The position numbers and the translations under genes are program-made. DNA of 64,000 nt, taken from Symbiodinium sp. CCMP2592. Its lineage: Eukaryota; Sar; Dinophyceae; Suessiales; Symbiodiniaceae. Below, one piece after another: positions 25,501-34,500 of the stretch. Each line of letters starts with the position of its first letter. Positions within the stretch are counted from its first letter, which is position 1. A model generated the notes under the pieces. It ran no database searches and was not told where the DNA came from. It worked only from the letters and a program-made list of their open reading frames with translations. The stretch spans positions 62,001 to 126,000 of the forward strand of contig CAJNDT010000007.1 of assembly GCA_905221615.1 (NCBI GenBank). Direction: 5' to 3'.

Positions 25501-28500
25501 CTCGAGGGCCACCTCCGCCTGCAGCTACGCATCGAGCTGGAGCAGGCCAGAGTCCGAAGGGTTCGGGGACCGTCAGTCTGGCAACCTCCACGCGTCCATG
25601 CGGCGAGATGCTCTGGTAGACACCGGTGCTGTCACGTGTCGTCATGTCTGCAGCATGTTCATATAGTTCTGCGCGGGCAAGGCAAGGACAACTGCAGACA
25701 ACTGGGAGCTGGACAACCCCCGAGAGTCCAAGCCTCGGATGTGGGCTCGGTCACTCTTAGGCTCGTGGCGCCTACTTTGCGTTGCAATAAAGACTCGTCG
25801 GATCAAGCCTGTCGATGCCGCAAGTACTGCTGCAGTCTTGGTCTGCCAATCAAGGTTCTGGTTGGAAGCCTACTGCTCACAGCTTGCGTTGGTGGCGACC
25901 CAGATCATGTGGACAGAAGAAACAAATCGGGTTTTCGAGGAGATTGAGAGCGGAAGCGAGACAGCCATGAAGGATTACAAGCGTGTGAACGACGAGCGTA
26001 TCGAAAAGCTCATCAAGCGTGTGCAGACTAAATTGAGCAAAGATGTTCGCAACAAGATCATCACGCTGATCACCATTGATGTCCATGGCCGCGATATCGT
26101 TGAGCAGATGGCCATTGCAAAGATTTCGGACAACACTAACTTCAAGTGGCTCTCACAATTGCGATTCCACTGGAACTACTGTCCGCAAGGTCAGAACCTG
26201 GTTACCTACACCCCAGACGACCTGAAGACATGCGTCATCCGGATCTGCGATTGGACCACCATCTACTGCTACGAGTACGTGGGCAACTGTGGACGCTTGG
26301 TGATCACGCCCCTGACAGATCGATGCTACATCACATTGACGCAGGCGTTGGGGTTGACACTTGGAGGAGCACCAGCTGGTCCTGCAGGCACGGGCAAGAC
26401 AGAGACGACGAAGGATTTGTCCCGAGCACTTGGATTGCAGATCGTGGTCTTCAACTGCAGTGACCAGATGACCTACCAGACAATGGCTCAAATCTTCATG
26501 GGCATTGCTCAGACTGGTTGCTGGGGCTGCTTCGACGAGTTCAACCGAATCTCAATCGAGGTTTTGTCCGTCGTGTCAACACAGTACAAGTGCATCCTGG
26601 ACGCCATTCGTGCACAAGTGCAGGTTTTCCTTTTCGCAGAGGAGGAAACCAAGCTGATCTCAACTTGTGGTGCTTTCATCACGATGAACCCCGGCTATGC
26701 TGGGCGAACCGAGTTGCCAGAAAACCTCAAGGCACTTTTCCGGTCTGTGGCGATGATCGTGCCGGACCTGCGTTTCATTTGCGAGAACATGCTCATGTCC
26801 GAGGGTTTTATCAAGGCTCGGCCACTGGCCAACAAGTTCGTCCAGCTGTATTCGTTGTGCAAGGAGTTGCTCAGCAAGCAGATGCATTACGACTGGGGTC
26901 TTCGGGCAGTGAAGTCGCTGTTGCGACAGGCCGGCACTCTGAAGCGGTTGGAGCCCGAAAGTGACGAGAATCCAGTGCTGTGTCGTGCGCTCCGCGACTT
27001 CAACACGCCCAAGATCACAACTCTTGACATGCCCATCTTCCTGCGTTTGATCATGGATTTGTTTCCCGGAGTGTGGCCGGACCCATTCAGTGATCCCGAG
27101 TTTGAGAAATTCTGTTGCAACATCGCCAAGCAGCGGGGCCTGCAGGCGGACACCCAGTTCATCATCAAGATCGTGGGTATGTTGGGTATCCTTGGTGTGC
27201 GTCACTGCATGTTCATCATTGGTCCATCCGGATGCGGCAAGACGGAGGTGTGGAAGACATTGATGGAGGCCTTGCGTTCGCGGGGCGAGGATGGGTATCT
27301 TGTCTAACAGTGCAGCCAGCAATCACTGTATGACCTGTTCACCTGTTGGATCCTGAAATTTGCCAGTTTGTTGTACTTGTGTCCGGTGGCTGAGGCAGTG
27401 GGAGCAAGCGAACCCCAAAGCAGTAACCAGTGATGAGCTGTATGGCACAATGTCCAAGACGAAGGACTGGGGGTTTCGAATTGGAAAGTCTGGAGAGAGT
27501 TCCTCGGGGATGACTCATTCCCACTCGCTTCTGAGGAGTGGAAAGATGGTCTCATCGCGGTGATTTTCCGAAACATGAGTATCCTGGAAAGCATTTCCTG
27601 CGACCTTCATGTCTGTCTTTCAGCAGGCCACAGAGAGCCTTTTTGTCTAAGGCAAAGAGATGAACGGCTACAAGGCATCGCACCAGCACAAGTGGGTGAT
27701 CTTGGATGGTGACATTGATGCCACGTGGATCGAGTCCATGAACACCGTCATGGATGACAACAAAGTCTTGACGCTGGTGTCAAACGAGCGAATTCCGTTC
27801 ACACCGACCATGCGCATGATTTTGGAAATTCAAGACATGAAGCATGCGAGTCCAGCAACAGTTTCTCGTGGCGGCGTGCTGTTCATCAACGAGACAGACA
27901 TCGGTTGGAAACCGTATGTTGAGAGCTGGAGAGAGAAGATGGACCAGATACCACAGGGAGCTTTCTACCTGCACTTCTCCAATTATTTCGAAGCCAACAT
28001 CGAGGCCATTCGCAAGTCCTTCAACTTTTCTTGTCCCATGCTGGACATGGGCTTCATCAACAGTCTCACTTGCTTCATCGACGCGCTTCTGAACAACAAC
28101 ACCAAAGAAAACATGGAGGCGCTTCGCACGATGAGTCCAGAAGATCAGAAAATGAGCTATGATGCCTTGTTCTGCTATGCCATGATGTGGACCATCGGTG
28201 GCTCCATTGCAGATGACAAAACTGTGAACTACCGCAAGAGCTTCAACGCCTACATGAAGGGTCTTTCGAAGGCGGTCCGCTTCCCTGATCAGGGCGACTG
28301 CTATGATTTCATTTACGAGCCGAAAGCCAAAGACTGGGTCAGCTGGGAAACGTACATCAAGCCTTACCAGCCGCTTGCGGAGCAAATGTACCAGAATATC
28401 GTCATTAGCAACATGGAGTTGGAGCGCATGAAGTACATTCTGGAGCTGCATGTGGCCAGGAAAAAGCCAGTGCTTTTCGTAGGTGTTGCAGGTACTGGCA

Positions 28501-31500
28501 AGACAACAATTGTGAAGGATTACCTGGCTGACATGAAGGCCAACAATGAGGACATGATTAGCATGTCAATCAACAACAACAACTACACAAGCAGCTTCGC
28601 CTTGCAGAACATCATCATGAGTGCATTGGACAAGCGATCTGGCCGAACGTTTGGGCCACCAGCAAACAAGAAGTGCGTCTTCTTCATCGACGACTTGAAC
28701 ATGCCCTACGTCGACACGTACGACACGCAGTCGGCGATCATGCTGTTGACCCAGATGCTGGCCTACAGCCAAGTGTATGATCGGGCAGCGCTGGAGGACA
28801 AGCGGGACCTTGTCGACATCCTCTTCACTGCATGCATGAACCCCAAGGCCGGGTGAGTTTGAGCACCTGACCGCGTGACAGCTTAGAGATTTCGTTCAAC
28901 CTTACATTGCCAATCGATGCCCCAGGCAGGTTCCTTCATGGTGAACCCGCGCTTGCAGAGGCGATTCACCGTGCTTACCACGTGCCTCGGAACCATAACT
29001 GGGAAGAGGGGTCGCGGCACGAGCCTAGACACGCATATGAATCAACCAAGAGCCGAGGTTCACTCCGAATGCGCCAACCATTTCCGGAATCTACAGCTCC
29101 ATTCTGGAGCTGCTTTCGGATGGTAAAACCTTGAGAACTGATCCTGTCCTTCTGATAAATTTAGGGTTGGCCCTGGTGGGACGGAGTGGCGCGAGCCCTC
29201 GATTTCGCCATCTTGATTTGCTGCCCTTTGATGCACATGTGTGGCTATTGTATGAATGCACAGGAGAAACACCTGGGCGCTTTCGTGGGGCCAATTCAGA
29301 AGCTGTGCGAGCCGATTGTGCAGGCAGGAGGACCTAGGCAAAGTAGATCTAGTTTTGGAAGGCTCATCCTGCTTTTTTTGGGAGGAGTCGTGTGCATGTG
29401 CTGTGTATGTTTATGTGCTGCTGACGCGACGTTCCATTTGCTGCTGCCAGGCAACAATTGAAGTTCTGGTTGCGGGCATTCTGAACACGCCGTGCTTCCT
29501 GCCATCGGCGGCGAAGTTCCACTACCAGTTCAACCTGAAGGCGAGTGTTGCAGTTTCTTTGCAAATTGCTTTTGTGGCATTTGTTGGCGGCCATGCTGTC
29601 CCGTGTTTGTTCTCGATCCAGGATGTCGGCAACATCTTCCAAGGCTTGCTGAACACGAATGCGAATGTCTACAAGGATGGTGCATCCAAGTTCGCCCGGG
29701 TGTGGCTCCACGAATGCTACCGTGTTTTCTCAGATCGCCTCGTCAACGCCTCGGATCAGGGTGAATTGCAGGGAATCCTTGAGAAAGCAGCAGGAAAGCA
29801 CTTCGGGAGCATCCCGAAGGATGATCTGTTTGCTCAGCCACTGATTATGACATCTTTTGTTTCGGCAGCGACGGGCAGCGAGCGCTACTATCTACTGGCA
29901 AAGGACATGCCCAGTCTCAAGAAGGTTGTGGAGGACAAGCTGACGGAATACAACGAGACCTACGCAGCCATGAACTTGGTCCTCTTCGATGATGCCATCA
30001 ACCATGTCTGCCGAATCTGCCGCATCACAGACAACCCTTGCGGGCATGCTCTGTTGGTCGGAGTTGGCGGGTCCGGGAAGCAGTCCTTGGCCAAACTGTC
30101 GACCTTCATCAACGGCCAGGACTTGCTGAGCATCCTGGTCAACCAGTCCTACGGCACTGAGGCATTGAAGCTGGACTTGCAGGAGTTCTACAAAAAGGCT
30201 GTCATCAAGCCTGGCTCTCCGCATGCTTTCCTGATGACAGACGGGCAAATAGCCGATGAGCGCTTCTTGGTGTTTATCAATGACATGCTCTCAAGCGGAG
30301 TCATCCCGGATTTGTTCACTCGGGAAGAATATGATGGTTTGCTGGGCAGTGTTCGCAATGCTGCAAAGGGTGCAGGCTATTCGGACGACCGTGACGGACT
30401 CTTCGGCTTCTTTATTGACAAGTTCCGGCGCAACCTGCATTACATTCTTTGCCATTCGCCTGTTGGTGATGACTTCCGCATTCGTGGTCGAAAGTTCCCT
30501 GCTCTCATTAGCTGCATGGTGGTCGACGAGTTCATGGCTTGGCCGCGTGATGCTTTGGATGGTGTGGCACGCCGCTTCCTTGTGGAGCTGGTCAACCAGG
30601 GCAATCTCCAGGATGAAGAGATTTTGGGCCTGGTGGCTGCCAACATGGCTGAGGTGCATTTGTCTATCGAAGGAGCTAACAAGAGATACCTGGAGGTGGA
30701 GCGACGCCACAACTACTGCACTCCCAAGTCCTTCCTGGAGCTGATCAGCTTCTACATTAGGATGCTTTCCGAGAAGCAGTCGTCCGTGAGCGTGAACTGC
30801 GAGCGCTTGGAGCGTGGTCTTGCAATCATGGAGCAGGTGCAGTCCAAGGTGGAGGGCCTGAAGGAGGACCTGAAGATCACGATGGTCCAAGTCGAAGAGA
30901 AGAAGGCCGCTACTGCTGTGCTTATCGAGCAGGTGACCAAGGCCTCGGCAACAGCGGCAGAGGAAAAAGCTGGCGCAGACATCGAGGCCGAGAAGACCGG
31001 CAAGCTGGCGGCCGACGCGGCAGAGCTGCAGGCACAGGCCGATGGCGAGCGCCTCTACTTCTTTACTGTTCTTATATACTCTTTCTCTTTCTTTCCCTTC
31101 CGCAATCCCTTCTCTTGCCGTGAGATTGCCCAACCAAGGCTGTCAGAGGCTATGCCGGCGATGGAAGCCGCTGCTTCGGCGGTGGACTGCCTGGACAAAA
31201 ACTCCATCGGTGAATTGAAGGGCTTCGGCAAGCCTCCTCCGGAGTGCGTCGATGTGTGCGCAGCCGCCGCTTTCTTGCTGAGGAACGAGAAGAAAAAGAT
31301 TGACTGGAAGGCAGCCCAGAAGATGATGAGCAATCCACAGGCTTTCATTGATGAGGTCAAGACCTTCAATGCCAACGAGATCCCTGAGAACACCCTCAAG
31401 GAGGTGGATGCCATCATTGCGCTGCCCTTCTTCAACTACGAGACCATGAAGGCACGGTCCCTGAATCCTGGCTCTGATGCAAAGCCTCCTTAGCCATGCC

Positions 31501-34500
31501 AGCAGCTTTTCGCTTGATTTGTGCCAGGGCAAGAGTGTCGCGGCCGCGAACTTGGCCAACTGGGCCATCAACTGTGTCAAGTACCACAAGATCTACGTGA
31601 AAGTGGCACCGCTCATGGCCAAAGTCAAAGAGGCCACGGACACCAAGAACACTGCTGAGGCCAGCCTCGCCATTGTGCTGCAGAAGGCGGGGGGGGGGGT
31701 CGGCTGGCTTCTGACGGTGCATCGCCTGTGCTTGTTACGACGGCCGGCCAGCTGCCTGGACCCTGGTCAGGTTGCAGACATCGAGGCAGAGTGTCAGAGG
31801 CTGGAGGAGAAGCTGAACGGTGCAGTGTCAGAGACACTTGGGCTCGGTTTGCATCGGTGTTAAAGTGTTCCTCAACTAGTCCATGTTCTTGAAGCCTCAC
31901 CATATGCAATAGACTTTAGTCTACCACTGACAGCTTGCCTGAATTGTATCCACCCCAGGAAGGAGCGGGTGGAGGCACAGGCGGCAGTCACCTGGCATAG
32001 CGATTTGCATGACCTTGCTTTCGTTTGCGAAGCCATAAGCTGGTCCAGCCACCAGGCGGGGAAATCGCCTCGCCCCATCGTTTCAACCACTTCGAAAGAC
32101 AGAGGGCCAGCAAGTGTGCACTGAAACGCTGAGGGTGGGGTGATCAGGGTGACCCAGGAGTGCGATTTGTGCGCATGTTCACGTGGGTCGAAAAGGTCTT
32201 CAAGTCTCACGCAAAAAGATGCTATAACAACCCATCTTGCAAGTGTAGCAACAGCATCTTGGAAGTCATCCCGCCCTTATGGAAATGCTGGTCTTTGAAT
32301 AGCGAGACCTTCCAAGAGCTTCCTGTAAAGCCACTGCCAGCCTTACCTCTTTCTCCAAGGCTTGCCTGGAGAAGTTGGGTCTTGCGGAGCGTTTGGTCAA
32401 CGGCCTGGCAGATGAGTATCAGCGATGGACCGCCACTGTCAAGGACTGGGTCTAACAGCACCAAGAGAGAAAAACAAACGTGTGCGGGGATACTGTTACC
32501 ATTTTCACAAGAACAGCTCGTGCTGTAAGTGGCAGCGGGCCAGCGTTGTTGCCTTGGCCTGAGAACGTGGCAGTATCGTTGGATATCCTGATGCGAACTT
32601 AATCAAGCTTCGCGACGGGCATGCGGCATGTCTGTAATGTCTCGGCAACCTTTTGAGGTAGCAAGAGTTGTAACTCTCACGAGCTGCTCGAAGGGCCCTT
32701 TGTCCAAAAAAGCCACCTCACCTCCTACACCATGACGAGTGCATGGATAGATATTGATGGCATGTCAGGACCTGAAAGACTTGCAGCTCAAGTTGATCGG
32801 CAACTGCCTGCTGGCCTCAGCCTTTGTCGGCTATATCTCGCCTTTCTCAATGTCGTTCCGCGTGCAGCTGTGGAAAGAAGGATGGACTGGCGATGTCACC
32901 AGCCGCGGGATTCCGATCAGTGCAGGCATTGACCCCCTCAAGGTGCTGTGTACCGAGGCGGACATCGCCAGCTGGCAAAACGAGGGGCTGCCGTCTGACC
33001 GCATCTCCGTCGAGAATGCTGCAGTGGTCACAAGCTGCTCGCGATGGCCGCTCATGATCGATCCGCAGCTACAAGGTGTGAAGTGGATCAAGCAGCGATT
33101 GGGCGAGGACCTTTCCGTGTTGCAGTTCACCATGAACCAATGGTTACAGAAAGTGATTTTTGCGATTCAGATGGGTGGCCAGCTTCTGATTGAAGCAGTC
33201 GGCCAGGAGATTGACGCTATCCTAGAGCCTGTCCTATCCAGAGCTGTGATTAAGCGAGGCCGAAGTGCGATGATCATCAAGATTGGAGGTGAAGAGGTGG
33301 ACTACGATCCCAAGTTCCAGCTCTACCTGCAGTCGAAGCTGCCAAACCCACACTACAGGCCGGAGATTGCTGCTCAGTGTACGATCATCAACTTTATTGT
33401 CACACCGGATGGTTTGGAGGACCAGATCTTGGCTATGGTCGTGAATGTCGAGAAGCCAGAGCTGGAGCAGGAGAAGCAGGAGCTGGTGCGTAGACAGAAC
33501 GATTTCAAGGTCACCCTGTCTCAGCTTGAGAGCGATTTGCTGTCCCAGCTTTCCACCGCAGATCCTGCGACAATTCTTGACAACATTCCTTTGATCGAGG
33601 GTCTGGAGAAGACCAAAGCCACCTCCAAGGAGATTGCCATCCAAGTAGAGCAGGCTCAGAAAACAGAGGTAGAAATCAACACGTCGCGAGAGCTCTACCG
33701 TCCTGTCGCTGCGGAGGGTTCTATGTTGTTCTTCTTGATCATTCAGTTGTGCTTCATCGAGCACATGTACCAGTTTTCTTTGGATTCCTTCGTGAACTTC
33801 CTGTACAAAGCCATCGATCGCACAGAGCCCACTGACGACATCACTGAGCGCGTGAAGCGGCTGATTGCTGTCATCCGTATGACGATCTTCCGCTGGGTGA
33901 ATCGTGGACTCTTTGAGCGCCACAAGCTGATCTTTTGTTCGATGCTCACCTTCAAGCTGTTCCAGAAGGGGTTCTTGCAAGAAGATTTCAACGTGTCCTA
34001 TTTCAACTACTTGCTCAAAGCACCGTTTGCTGTAGGCATGGAAAACCCACTGTCGGATTGGCTGCCTTCAAAGAACTGGGGCATGATTCTGAAGCTCAAC
34101 GACTTGGAGGGTTTCGAGAGCTTCGCGCAGAACATGGAGAAGGATGCCCCCAACCGCTTCAAAGAGTGGTTCAATGAGATTGCGCCAGAAGAGGTGAAGT
34201 TGCCATTGGATTGGAAGCGACTGGACTCTGTACCCTTCCAGAAGCTGTTGGTTCTCAGAGCCTTGCGACCCGACCGGTGCTGTGCTGCCATGGCAGAGTG
34301 GATTCGCAATGCGTTGCCCAATGGTCGAGACTACATGGACTGCGACGGCTCCCTCTCCTTTGCGGCAGTCCTGAGCAACTCCTTTGAGGATTCTACCAGC
34401 ACTACGCCCATCTTCTTCATCCTGTCTCCGGGCGCCGACCCTGTCAAAGAGGTGGAATCGATGGGCAAAAAGAGGCCAGAAGGCTTGAGCCTGGGTCAAA

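Larger units (their letters stand above)
13683..25855 (+). other. Dynein tail and linker: intron-dense exon series
   Basis: Some 35-40 short exons encode the rest of DHC_N1 and DHC_N2. Exons with borders closed by frame: 13683-13868, 13975-14060, 14152-14226, 14323-14398, 14599-14652, 14953-15050, 15168-15252, 15375-15449, 15523-15561, 15643-15684, 15750-16151, 16244-16317, then one starting 16385. Their donors run GT, GT, GA, GT, GC, GC, GA, GC, GT, GT, GT, GT. Later exons were recognised by content only, near 16.63, 16.76, 17.13, 17.47, 17.80, 18.01, 18.61, 18.89, 19.20, 19.34, 19.52, 19.74, 19.91, 20.17, 20.37, 20.47, 21.18, 22.13, 22.31, 22.50, 22.65, 22.93, 23.07, 23.27, 23.40, 23.57, 24.69, 24.88 and 25.37 kb. 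Family landmarks include [28 protein letters not shown] and [11 protein letters not shown]. Confidence 0.8.
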
